DNA of 64,000 nucleotides, taken from Pisolithus tinctorius. Lineage: Eukaryota > Basidiomycota > Agaricomycetes > Boletales > Pisolithaceae. Below, one piece after another: positions 45,456-57,633 of this stretch. Both the position numbers and the translations under genes were made by a program. The DNA is taken from contig JANFAH010000002.1 of assembly GCA_024663395.1 (NCBI GenBank), positions 1,426,001 through 1,490,000 on the forward strand, read 5' to 3'. The notes beneath the pieces were generated by a model that was not told where the DNA came from, did no database searches, and saw only the letters and a list, made by a program, of their open reading frames with translations. The first letter of the stretch is position 1; each line of letters begins with the position of its first letter.

Positions 45456-47251
45456 ATCGCAGCTGCCTAGGGCGAGGTAGCGATGAACATGAGACTCAAA
45501 TCCATCAAACAGCCAATCGTGGTGAGCGTGGTGAGACCGCGTTTTATAACATATCGCATAGGGTCGCCTTTGTGGTCTCTGTTATTTGGCGTGCGTATAT
45601 CTTCGGCGGTGAGAATGCCTCGGAGCTTGAGGAGACGTTCGACTGGACAATCGAAATCGGATGGCGCATCGATGGGAGGGTGCATCAAGCTAATAAACTT
45701 GGCGAGGTCGATCTCAGAGCCTGGAATGTGAACAGTTAGATTAGACGCCGTTAGCTGGACGGATCAGCCCACACCCAAGTGGAGCACGTTTCCCCTGAAG
45801 TTTTGCAGGAACTTCTTGTCGAGCTTGACGACACAAACATCTACCATATAACTATGAGGGGCGGTATGGACACTGACGGGAGGTGCCCAGACAACGTGTC
45901 CAATGACCTGGTCCTTCAGCCTCGTCCACTGCTTCTTCATTTTCACGAAGAAATTCTTGAGTTCCTCAATCGCCTCTCGTGTCTTGGTCAGCTCGTGTTG
46001 AGTCTCTTCCAGGGCCCTTGCCGCTGCCTGCCCAGAGGTAGGGCCATCACCCTCCAACCTCGCCGTTAAAGCCGTAAACCGCTTCTCCAAGACACCAACC
46101 GTGCTGTTCATGATGCCAATATGGCCCTGGGTAGACACGAGGAAGCTATGGAAAGCTTTGCTGCCCATGAGGACGACCTCCTTAGGCCTGGCTTTGTAAG
46201 TGTAGTCAGAATTGCGCTCATCTTCTCGAGGAAAAAAACGTACCGACGTAGGAGTATGCATTATGACCTTCATATGCGGAGAACAGGAGGGGGCGGGCCG
46301 TGACGGCGTACAAATCTTGACCCACTTTGAGGTAGAAACCCATTGTTCCCTGGCTATAGAGCGTCTTGAAGCCAGCAATAGGCAGGCTAAGTATAGTAGT
46401 CACGGGATCGATGGCGGCCTTGAGGGGATCGAAACCCGAGACGGGTGCGAACAGTTCGGGACCGTTGGACCCCTTAGCCACTGCCTCACGGTACCCAACA
46501 TCGACGTCGGAAATGCCGTGATCCTTGAGGAGATTGGGGATGTCGTTAGAAGATTTGAATGCACCCTCGCCGGTAAGAGTATCAGGCAAGACTCCCACCC
46601 AAATCGCGACAGGAGTGGTAACGACTGTCCCATGCGGGAAGAGCTTGATGTCGGAGTCCTCGATGTCGTAGTCATTTCCGTCACCCCCGTCATCTTCGTT
46701 GTCCTCATTCTCCTCGTCATCTTCATTCTCCTCGTCGTCCTTAACCCAGCTGAAACGGACAATGTCGACGGATGAGTGCAGGATGTTTCGCCGGTTGAGA
46801 AGTCTCACAACCTTGGAACGAATGGCAGTCCGGAGATCGATGCGCTTCGAGAAGGTCACGAACCTCAGAACGAATCGTGGGCCACAGATCTCCCTCGCTG
46901 AGTATGTTGTGCTCGTAGACTGGCCGAAGTTTCATGTCACGAGGTTCTTGCTTTGGCCCCAAGGGTGCTATGAAGACATCCTTGGACGTCCGGAGGATAA
47001 ACTTGGGACCGGCACCTGGGGCCCTGGAGACCGAAGTAGAAAAGGTAGGCCTCGAGCTTAGGGACTTCGTGGGGAGAGGACTCGACGGAAGAAACACTGA
47101 AGGAATCATTCTCCAAGAGATTGCTGTGGTCAGAGGAGTAGTCTATATCACCATCGTCGGATATGGAGACATTGCCAATCACCTTGGAGTAAACGGTGCA
47201 CTCTTCGTCGAACGCTGGTGAGTGGACGTGAAGCTCCAAGGCATCAATCAT
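45219..47251 (-). pseudogene. GDSGS-motif (trypsin-like fold) hypothetical protein, copy B
   Basis: The ATG at 47251 (MIDALELHVHSPAFDEE) and exons follow the family order: AYLFYFGLQGP, DVFIAPLGPK, YEHNILSEGDLWPTIRSEVRDLL, an acidic run (46680-46750), IWVGVLPDTLTG, LYAVTARPLLF, a coiled coil with LTKTREAIEELKNFF, VIGHVVWAPPVSV, KLRGILTAED, YVIKRGLTTLTTIG and GDSGSIIVDALGKFVALLAGG, ending EDDDN at 45219. The catalytic-type His seen in copy A (TARHVLF) is Pro here, and a frameshift occurs near 45490-45530. It is therefore probably non-functional as a protease, if the family is one. Confidence 0.65.
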
Positions 47252-47596
47252 CCACTATACGAGCGGGCCAGTATAGAAGAAGATGAATAAAACTTAAAAG
47301 AACTTGCTTGTGAGGGCGGAGCCCTATTCACGATCTGCTGGTGTTCTGAACGTACCCACTTGGAGTCGGTCCCGTGGGAAACTACGCGATGCGAGTCTCG
47401 TCTGCGAACAGTTCTCGCCTGTGGAGGAAAGCAATTGGTATGGACCCTTCAACCCCCTCCTATCTGAAGGTTGGGGCAGGTTGAACATTCTGACCTTCAG
47501 AGCACTACCAAATAACACCTCAGGGAGTGCAAGCATGTCAAAGGATCTGACGGCTTCACTGTCAATTACTCATCACTCACAGAAGGTACGTGTCCA

Positions 47597-47919
47597 TGTT
47601 GTTCGTCGCGGTCGAAATGTTTCGTGCTTTCGTGAACCCCTCCACCCGAGCTCGAGCCTATGGCTTCTGTCAAATCGCACCTGGTTCCATTCCTGTGACA
47701 GAGCTTATTGGCATCAGCTCCTTCGGAACCCAATAATGTGTTTACACTTTCACCCCTAAGACTTGAGCCTTTGAGCCGCACCTCACTCTGCCGGATGCCC
47801 GCTTCCTCGATGACGTCGCACCGCGGACAGACAGGCTTTTGATGTCCTGAATGACGAAGGAGAAGTAAAGCTGAAGGATGTGGTTGCATCTGTCTAGACC
47901 ATGGCGGCGAATTTGTAGG
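47597..47919 (+). pseudogene. Small ORF module, copy 3 (broken)
   Basis: MLFVAVEMFRAFVNPSTRARAYGF is followed by in-frame stops. It matches the intact 43338-43658 frame. Confidence 0.45.
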
Positions 47920-48838
47920 TCTTCTAAGAACGAGAGTCAGGCGAGTCGAAATGGTGGAGAAGCTCATGATGCCTTGGATTACCAAATATTCTTCCCCTCC
48001 CCGTCGCAGCGCCAACCTCAATCAAGTGGGCTTATGTATATTCCCCGATAGGCTGCCAGGTATTTGATGTCTTTCCTAGTGATATGGCATGCCAGCTGCG
48101 AGGGGGACGAGGTGAGCTCTCTCTGGGCTCACCGTCATGTCATCCGCCGCGGTGACACACAACTTTTCCATGTGATACAAGCGGTCCGTGAAGGTCGTGG
48201 TACAGTCATCAAGCGTGGCCCTTGCCGTCCTCGACGTCAGCAACAACCGGAATCGGACCAGGACGCAGAGGCGGCCGTTTGAGCTATGGCGCCGCCGCCA
48301 ATGGCAGTGACGGTGTGTTCGCGAGTCGCGAGCATCGACGATGTCACCTGACTGGCCTCCCCACGTGTCGCGAGAACTGTGGACCCATTGACTCGATCCC
48401 CATAATCCCCATGCCAGTTGCCTAGCACTAACATGTCCGCAGTTGATGCTTTCCTATGTGCCGTGCTCTGGTTTTTGTCTGTCCGTTTTCACTTGTTGCC
48501 ATTTACACCTGTCACCGACACATCCATCGCAATATTGATATCCGCATCACTTGTAGAGTCCGGTCCCCGCGGTCCTGATAGTTGGATATTCTACGCCATC
48601 CTTATATATTATAACTACTCGACAGGACAGGATCGTGATTGCGGTGTGAGTTAGTACGTGAGTACTTGAGTTGGCTGTCGTGCAGCTGGTCTTTGTCAAC
48701 AGTGGCATTAATGGCGCAGCAGTTTGCAACGTGTCTACAGCATTTCGGCGCCTACTGCAACTTCAAGCCCATTCCTGTCTCATTCCCAACGTCAACTCCA
48801 TCCAGAAAAGTTTGAACGAAATACATACTGATTTCTCA
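47920..48838. other. NLR 5' module, copy 4 (no gene called)
   Basis: Homologous to 29158-30006. It contains the conserved TATTATAA-like box (about 48608) followed by CTCGACAGGACAGGATC. Open frames differ from those of the other copies. Confidence 0.4.
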
Positions 48839-51800
48839 ATGGCTCGTCGTATTTTTAGATGCAGAAAGCCGTCTGGCTCTGCATCCAACTCTGTTTCTGT
48901 AAGATGTTCATTTGCCTGTAGGCGGTTGTATTTTCTGATTCACCAAAAAACAGTCACAAGGTGGTGTAGCCTTGAACGCTGCAACGTCAGGCAGTGTCAC
49001 CCGGATGCCACTTGCAAGGATGAGGCGCATCTTTCGTCGGTCGAACCAAGGCCCCATCGCAGCACAGACTGCTGACACAGGCGCCGGTGGGGGTGCTCAG
49101 GAGCAACCAGAACAATCCCAAGCGGCCCCAACTCAGGAGGTGTGTGATCTACCTCATCCCATTATTGCGATGACCTTGAGTAACAACTGTGTTGGACAGA
49201 CTCAAAGGCCAGCCCACGGCTCTGAAACATTGCCGGCTGCGCATGATGTCGATACTGTGGTCGGGCCATCCGGCGACACCAGCGAAGGTGCTGTTGGTCC
49301 TGCTAGTGGCGCCAGTACCACGCTTGATCCGGTCTCGGCATTGGTACGCAGTGGAGTCGACGATGCCCAACAGACCCTGGATCGCATGACGCCCATGCCA
49401 GGCGTTGGCCAATCAGCAACCAAGCTTGTTGCACAGGCTGATACTGCGGCTACCAACATCCAAAACTTCAGCAACACATACCTTCAGCCTCTCAAAACAT
49501 TTAATTCCGTCATTACTAGTCTCGCCAATGTACGCTCGCTGCCCTACATCTATTCACGAGTTCTGATATAAGGGTGCAGGTTCACCCCTATGCCCAGATT
49601 GCGCTGGGAATCTTAACCGCCGCTGCTCAGGTACGTGTTCACACGCGGCTGTATGTGCTGCGCGCCTCACGCGTCCCTCTGTAGTCACTTCTCAATCAAG
49701 TTAACCTGGACAGAGATGTGGCCGACCTCCTTGATACAGTTAAAACAGTCTATGGATTTCTTCTGGAAGACGATACCATTCGAAAAATTGATAGTATGAA
49801 GGAAACTTTGGGGAAGATTGCACAGGTGATTGGCGATGCGGCCCGATTTATCAAGGGTTACTCAGAGACGAAAAATTTCTGTACGTCGGTTGCACCTTTT
49901 ATCGCACGCCTGATTCGAATTCTTCTCAGGGAAGAGACTAGGAAAGAACATAATTTCGGAGACGCAGACCACGACTGATGGTTACGTCAAGTTGCTGAAC
50001 GCCTTGATGCAACAGTACCGGGACCTTGCGATCCGGGATATTCATATCAACGTGCACCAGGTACTTGAAGGTCTGAAGCGCGCGCGCGGTGAACTGGACG
50101 TCGTACGCGGGGATCTGGACGTCGTACGTGGGGATCTGAGAGAGATGAATCTGGAAGGCATGGCGTATGCAGGAGGTGCGGGTGTCAATAAGACGAAGAG
50201 GTGCCTAGACGGCACCAGAACTGAGATCCTCACGGAGATCGTCAGTTGGATCCACAACACCAATGAAGATGCTCCACGAATTTTCTGGCTGTATGGGCAG
50301 GCCGGCAGAGGGAAGTCTGCCATCGCGCACACCATTTCCTTGTGGCTCAAGGATACCGGAGGGTTCGGGTCGTGCTTTTGCTTCGCCCGTGATAGGCAGG
50401 CCGAACGTCGCGAGGAAAAGATATTTACCACCATTGCACGGGATCTGGCGGACCGCGACCGTACATTCCGGCGAGCTCTGGCTGACATACTTGCGGAGGA
50501 CCATTCCCTCAAGACTACATCCGACGTTACGCTACAGTGGGAGAAGCTGATTTTGGAGCCGTTGTCGAAGGCGTCGAGTACTATCATTGGAAGCATGGTC
50601 GTGGTGATCGACGCGCTGGACGAGAGTGGTGCGGAACCCTCACGGCGCCACATCTTGTCTGTGCTTGGATCACTGGCGAATGATCTCCCTCCCAACCTTC
50701 GTGTCTTCATAACATCCCGTCCATTGCCGGACATTGAACATGTATTGAGAGCCGCTCGACATGTGAAGACAACATCCTTGGACGACGTTTTTGCGGGGTG
50801 GACAGAACGCGATATCCGTCTGTATGTTTCCGAACAACTTGGACACCTTCCAGAAATCAGGGACACTGAAGTTCAGAGGGTTTCCCAAAAGGCGGACTGC
50901 CTTTTTGAATGGGCACGTCTGGCCTGTGATTTCATCAAGTCAAACCAAGCCGGGACAACTGTGCGGGAACGCTATGATGAGGTGATCACTCTCGAGTCCG
51001 AAGAGGGAAGAACGCTCTTGGATGCCACTTACTTGACAATCCTGAAGAACGCTATCCCCGATTCTACGAAAGCTCGTCAACGATATCGCTCGGTGATGGG
51101 TCAAGTTGTAATGACACTTGAACCTCTACCTATGGTGGCGTTGAATCGCATGCGCAGGCAGTTCCCAAACGAACAGGATCGCTATGATGTTGTTGTCATC
51201 CTCGAGTTCATGTCCCCAGTACTTGGGGGCATTACAGATCCCTCATCTCCTGTCCGACCCCTGCACGCGTCCTTTTACGACTTCCTAACTGATCCTTCAC
51301 GGAGTGGGGACTACTTCGTTGATACCTCTTGCGCATATAACCTAGCTGTTGCTACCTTGCGAATCCTTCATGGTGACCTTCGGTTCAACATTTGTGGACT
51401 GGAAAGTTCCTACTTGAGCAATGCAGAGGTTGCAGATTTACCAAAGAGAATTAGCAAGAATATTCCACCTCATCTATCCTACTCTTGTCAATTTTGGTCC
51501 CAACATCTGCAGCAGATTGGATTCGACTTGGCCCTTGCACAGTTAGTAAAGGACCTCATGAGAAGTGACAAAATTCTATTTTGGCTTGAGGCCATGAGCC
51601 TGCTGGGTGGAGTTGGAAATACTGCAGCAGCACTTATCTCTACTAAAACTTGGCTCTTGGTGAGTTTGTCATACTTGTTTGCATTTCATGTTGTCTGACT
51701 TTACATTGAAGAACCAAGATGACATTGAGAATACCTTGGGTTTGGTAGAAGATGGAATCAGGTTTATTCAGAGCTCCAGTGGTGCAATTGCCCACAGTGC

Positions 51801-54257
51801 ACCACATCTATATGTCTCTGGACTGGCCTTTATTCCTAGGAAGACATCACTGTCAATGATGCTCATGACCAATTTTTCTTTCCTTCCTCAAGTTGTAGGA
51901 GGTCCAGAACACTGGTCAGCCACTCAACTGCTTGGCTTGGAGGGGCATACAGATGGAGTCATGTCAGTTGCATTTTCCCCTGATGGCAAGAGGATTGTGT
52001 CAGGCTCAATGGACAAGACTGTGAGGGTCTGGGATGCTGTTAGAGGTGTGGGGACTGGAAGCCATCTTGAGGGGCATACAGATGCAGTCCTTTCAGTTGC
52101 ATTCTCTCCTGATGGCAAGAGGATTGTGTCAGGCTCTTTGGACAAGACTGTGAGGGTGTGGGATGCTGTTAGAGGTGTGGAGATTGGGAACCATCTTGAG
52201 GGGCATACAGGTGCAGTCAGTTCAGTTGCATTCTCCCCTGATGGCAGGAGGATTGTGTCAGGCTCAGGGGACAAGACTGTGAGGGTCTGGGATGCTGTTA
52301 GAGGTGTGGAGATTGGCAGCCCTCTTGAGGGGCATACACATGGAGTCTGGTCAGTTGCATTCTCCCCTGATGGCAAGAGGATTGTGTCAGGCTCTTTGGA
52401 CAAGACTGTGAGGATGTGGGATGCTGAAAGAGGTGTGGAGATTGGCAGCCATCTTGAGGGGCATTCAGATGCAGTCAGTTCAGTTGCATTCTCCCCTGAT
52501 GGCAAGAGGATTGTGTCAGGCTCTCCAGACAAGACTGTGAGGGTCTGGGATGCTGAAAGAGGTGTGGAGATTGGCAGCCATCTTGAGGAGCATGCAGATG
52601 GAGTCCTTTCAGTTGCATTCTCCCCTGATGGCAAGAGGATTGTGTCAGGCTCAGAGGACAAGACTGTGAGGATGTGGGATGCTGAAAGAGGTGTGGAGAT
52701 TGGCAGCCATCTTGAGGGGCATTCAGATGCAGTCAGTTCAGTTGCATTCTCCCCTGATGGCAAGAGGATTGTGTCAGGCTCTCCAGACAAGACTGTGAGG
52801 GTCTGGGATGCTGAGAGAGGTGTGGAGATTGGCAGCCATCTTGAGGGGCATACACATGGAGTCTATTCAGTTGCATTCTCCCCTGATGGCAAGAGGATTG
52901 TGTCAGGCTCAGAGGACAAGACTATGAGGGTCTGGGATGCCAAAAGAGGTGTGGAGATTGGCAGCCATTTTGAGGGGCATACAGATGGAGTCTGGTCAGT
53001 TGCATTCTCCCCTGATGGCAAGAGGATTGTGTCAAGCTCTTGGGACAAGACTGTGAGGATGTGGGATGCTGAAAGAGGTGTGGAGATTGGCAGCCATCTT
53101 GAGGGGCATTCAGATACAGTCCTTTCAGTTGCATTCTCCCCTGATGGAAAGAGGATTGTGTCAGGCTCTTTGGACAAGACTGTGAGGGTCTGGGATGCTG
53201 AAAGAGGTGTGGAGATTGGCAGCCATCTTGAGGGGCATTCAGATACAGTCCTTTCAGTTGCATTCTCCCCTGATGGCAAGAGGATTGTGTCAGGCTCAGG
53301 GGACAAGACTGTGAGGGTCTGGGATGCTGAAAGAGGTGTGGAGATTGGCAGCCCTCTTGAGGGGCATACAGATACAGTCTGGTCAGTTGCATTCTCCCCT
53401 GATGGCAAGAGGGTGGTGTCAGGCTCAGGGGACAAGACTGTGAGGGTCTGGGATGCTGAAAGAGGTGTGGAGATTGGCAGCCCTCTTGAGGGGCATACAC
53501 ATAGAGTCTGGTCAGTTGCATTCTCCCCTGATGGCAAGAGGATTGTGTCAGGCTCAAGGGACAAGACTGTGAGGGTCTGGGATGCTGAAAGAGGTGTAGA
53601 GATTGGCAGCCCTCTTGAGGGGCATACAAGTACAGTCCTTTCAGTTGCATTCTCCCCTGATTGCAAGAGGATTGTGTCAGGCTCTTGGGACAAGACTGTG
53701 AGGGTCTGGGATGCTGAAAGAGGTGTGGAGGGTGACAGTCATCTTGAGGGGCATATTGATGCAGTTGATTCAGTTTCATTCCCTCCTGATGGCAGGAGGA
53801 TTGTTTCAGGCTCATCAGATGAGCAGTTGATGTTTTCTATGTCCAATTTGAGCATTGAACCTCAAGTTCTATCTGACAAACCAGATGGTAAGCATTACAC
53901 ACTTGTGATGTATTTTGTTTTATAAAAGCAATCACAGTCAACAGGTCATGTCACATTTGCTTTTCACCTGTCCCTTCACATGCACTTGGTGACAGTGAAC
54001 AACTTATTGATGGGCTCCCCAAGGGAGATGGGCTGACATGGGCTGAACCAGTTAAGCTTCACCATGATGGTTGGATAAAGGGTCCCAAGGGTGAATTACT
54101 GCTTTGGATACCTGTGGCATTGAGGTCCCCATGGTACACAATGAGGACCAAAGTGATCATACCCAGAGGTTGTTGCATAGAGTTGGACTTGAGCCACATG
54201 GTTCATGGGCATCAGTGGCACAAATGTTACAAGCCAATTGCAAAGGTGGCCATTTAA
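48839..54257 (+). CDS. NACHT-WD40 STAND (NLR-like) protein, copy B, 1672 aa
   Basis: Seven exons as in copy A: 48839-48898, 48954-49529, 49580-49630, 49685-49880, 49930-51659, 51712-53887 and 54028-54257, all in phase. The NACHT region is nearly identical to copy A (GQAGRGKS, VVVIDALDESG). The linker has one fewer seven-residue VRGDLDV-type unit, and the N-terminal exon 2 is three codons shorter. It has fourteen 43-residue WD40 repeats plus one degenerate, the same number as copy A but with different residues at the variable columns and different neighbours, so repeat order has been reshuffled. The acceptor before the last exon (CAAGGGAG) is weaker than in copy A. A role in nonself or allorecognition is inferred from the family. 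Confidence 0.92.
51937..53742 (+). repeat. Fourteen 129-bp WD40-coding repeats, NLR B
   Basis: Exact 129-bp units. Several are near duplicates of each other (for example units 5 and 7, and units 10 and 11), indicating recent internal duplication or conversion. The degenerate fifteenth unit starts at 53743. Confidence 0.95.
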
Positions 54258-54621
54258 CCATAGCCCACACAGTTGCATTCCCTCATACATACCTTTCCTG
54301 TACTATGCTGTGCTCTAGTTTTTCTCTCTGTTTTCACTTGCTGCTATTTACATCTGTCCACAACAATGCATACCACATCCCTATATACAACTGCTTGAGA
54401 GAACAGATGACATCAACGCAACTCAAAATCCAGCTGCATGCTGCAGCTACTGCACAAATTACCTTGCCTCACCACAACTTAGTTGTGATGTTCACTTCCC
54501 AGTAAGGGATTGGGCAGTTGAGCCATAATGTAATTTATTACAGGGAAACATTACACGTAGTCAAGTAAATGAACACCTCGTCTTCCCTTACAGTGGGTTG
54601 TTTGGAGTCAGTGCGCGGTAA

Positions 54622-57152
54622 CTACAGTTTGGCATTCTTTGGCATTGCTCTTATTGCTTGTCGCACACCAAGATCGGCCAAGACGTCCTCGGCTACGAAG
54701 GACCGTTTGCAAATCATAGTGTGATGCAGCATCACCACTTACCTCCTCCGAGAAGGGAATCAAACGTGACAGTGCGGTAGTACTGTGCTCTTGTAAATAC
54801 TACATGGCGAATTCAGAAAGGGACCACCCACATGCTCGACAAATTTGCCCATGCCTGTCTTAGTGATACCACGGCCACCGAATACTTGAACAGCGTCCCG
54901 AGCGGTATCTTGTGCGCACCGCGTGCTGTAGCTCTTCAAGAATGCTATCGGCCTATCTCATACATCAATACCAGTCACCACGAACCAGCGATCAGAAATC
55001 CAACCTACCCAGCCAACTTCTGAGATTGCTGTTTGTATGTCTGAACAGTTATCGATCAATATCAAGTCAACCATGGTATGCGAGAGACGAGTCGAGCACT
55101 AACCATATGTGTCATTTGATATGTGATGTTCTCTAGCCAGCTCTGCACGCTCTCAGTCCGTTCGATCATCGCTGCGATCTTAGCACGGATGACCGGCTGT
55201 GAGACGAGTGGCTTTCCAAATGCCTTCCGTTGTGTCGCCCACCTGTACAACTAGTTCAACACGGTACTAAGTATGCCGAGTCTGAAATGTACGCACTTCA
55301 GACATTCTTCAATCATCGTACGCTGAGCTCTTGCTGAGCTGCAGCACATGACCCATCGCTCGTGGTTGAAGTTGCTGGAATCGAGAAGTCACGTCAATTG
55401 CTTACTTGTGATATTTCGGTGAAATTTCACCTAAGGATAACGAAGATACCACCACCAACTTCTCCTAGAGTGTTACCAATCGGTACCCGGACGTTGTCAA
55501 AGGTGATGTATGCCGTTCCTGCAGCAGTGGAGTAACTTGTCTTGATTTGGCGCGTCTCGACACCGGGCCCACGCTCGACCAATATGACGGTGAGCCCATC
55601 CTTAAAGAAAGCAAGTCAAAGAAAGCGGCACAACGGACGAATAGCACGCACATCGGTTCTGCATCCCACCGTGAAGCTAACAAAAGATCAAGTAGCGCTC
55701 AAAGTAGCCTACGTATTTACTTACTAATCAGCGAACCTGACAACGGAGACTTGCGTGAGCTACGCAGCACTAAAAAGCCGGAAATCGGCACTTACGTGCC
55801 ATTGGTGATCCACTTCTTCGTTCCGTTGATAATCCATTCCTTGCCGTCTTCACTTAGTGCAGCTGTCGTTTGAAGTCCCATGACATCGCTGCCGGCCGCT
55901 GCCTCGGAGATGGCGAGGCAAATGAACTTCTTGCCAGCCAAAGTATCTGGTACGATGCGAGCCTGAAGTTCTGGAGAGCCGAAGTTGAGTACTGGAGGCA
56001 GACCGATGACTTGCCCGCCGAGCATGCCTGAAAATAGAGGGCGTTAGTTCAGCACGAGCACCATAGGCGACGACTCACCATCACCATAACCTCGTGCACC
56101 GCATCTCACAAGCTCCTGTGTGATAATCAACTGCAACGTACCCGATGAGTATACACGGATAGTGTTTTGTGCCGCAGCTACTGCTGACCTCATGGAAATA
56201 ATCAAACTATGTCCAATTTCAATCATGTCAAAACTCAAAATGTGAACAGGGGCGTATAACCAACCTCTTCTGGTTTGACGATACCACCCATCAACACACG
56301 GCCCTTGAGATGTTTGCCAGGACCAAGTCGCATTGCATGCAAGTTCATTTCCCTGGCGACAAACTGTTATTCAACAGCAGTTTTGGACCAAAGTGGACTT
56401 ACGCCATTTTGTCAAAGACGACCTGACTTGGTCGTTTTCCGTCTTCCTCTCGAACCTTTCAGTGGTATACGTAAGAGCGTAGCGCAGATTGAAATCGAAA
56501 ACCTCATACCTGAGCATCGGGATATACGACTTCATCTATGAACAGCCTGACAGCCTTCTGGAAGTGTCGATGATTCTGGAGGATTTGGATTAGCGGGAAT
56601 AATCTGGTTCAGCTAAGCTCCACACGTACGTCTGAGTAGTACGGACTGTGATATCCTGGAGAAAGCCAAGTGGGTTCGGCATAAGGCACTTGACTCAGTT
56701 CACCAATCTTGCGACCGAATATGACACTCTTCTGCGCTTTGATTGTGCCAACCTGGAGACGTTTGTACTGCGGACGCTCCAACACCTCATGCCGGTGAAG
56801 CCCATAGAAAGTGTCTGTGGCATCCTTCCCGGCTGATGGTGTGCGTGAATATGGTACACGTGGCACGCTATGTCCTAGCCGACAACTCACCAACTTCTTC
56901 ATCAATAAGCACGGCTATGCCTCCAGGGTGGAGGTCCTTGAATCGCGTCAGGTCGTACACTTTCGAGTCGATGACGACCCACTACCCAGTTGTCAGATTT
57001 TTCTCGCACCGCAGCAATAAAACACGCACCAGGTCGCCGGGTTTATTATGCTATAGAGGCTAAGAACTCGGATGACCTCATACTCCTACGACGGGGACAC
57101 TCACCTGTGCGACCTCTTCGAGGGTAAACTCCTTGAGTTCTTTTGCAGCCAT
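54622..57152 (-). CDS. Acyl-CoA dehydrogenase with N-terminal cytochrome b5 domain, copy B
   Basis: Same architecture as copy A, from the ATG at 57152 (MAAKELKEFTLEEVAQ) to the stop at 54622. It has the cytochrome b5 segment with DTFYGLHRHEVLERP, GMLGGQVIGLPPVLNFG, signature AISEAAAGSDVMG, WATQRKAFGKPLVSQPVI and VFGGRGITKTGMGKFVEH, then YYRTVTFDSLLGG spliced to AEDVLADLGVRQAIRAMPKNAKL. AKL is a PTS1 signal. The last intron is short here (no MITE), with acceptor TTCGTAG. Likely a peroxisomal FAD enzyme introducing the first double bond in acyl-CoA beta-oxidation. Divergent from the F-box gene, with 481 bp between starts. Confidence 0.88.
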
Positions 57153-57228
57153 AATTTCAGCTACAAAGCCTGAATAAAATTCGTTGGTAAGGTGTGATTT
57201 GGCACTTGATGCGTCGTTGTGAGGACGC

Positions 57229-57236
57229 TATTTAAA
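57229..57236 (-). promoter_or_regulatory. TATA-like box for acyl-CoA dehydrogenase B
   Basis: TATTTAAA, 77 bp upstream of the ATG, with spacing identical to copy A. Confidence 0.4.
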
Positions 57237-57633
57237 CACCTGCAGACGTCCTCATAGGACATCTTGACCGGCGTCGCACGTGAAATCGACTAAGCCGGGG
57301 TAGTCACGTGATATCGCCCACGTCCTTAGATCGCGGGAGTTGCCTTATTCGGGCTGACTGTGCTAATTCGCGGGTTACATTTTTTGTTGTAGTGGAAAAG
57401 TTTAGTCCAACCAAGTTAGCGCGTACTAGCGACACTTGGAAGTTCTCCTTACGGGAGACGAACGAAATCTCCTTGCGGGTCGCGCACGCGAAATCAGGAT
57501 ACTCATTACCGGAAGGCCGCTTCTTCACATTCTCCGACTAGGACTAGCTGTTGCAATGTCAGTGGTTCCCATGTCATCCACGCTGCTTCATGGCTTCAGC
57601 TCATCTGGGCTGCAGCTACTTAGGTTATAGATC

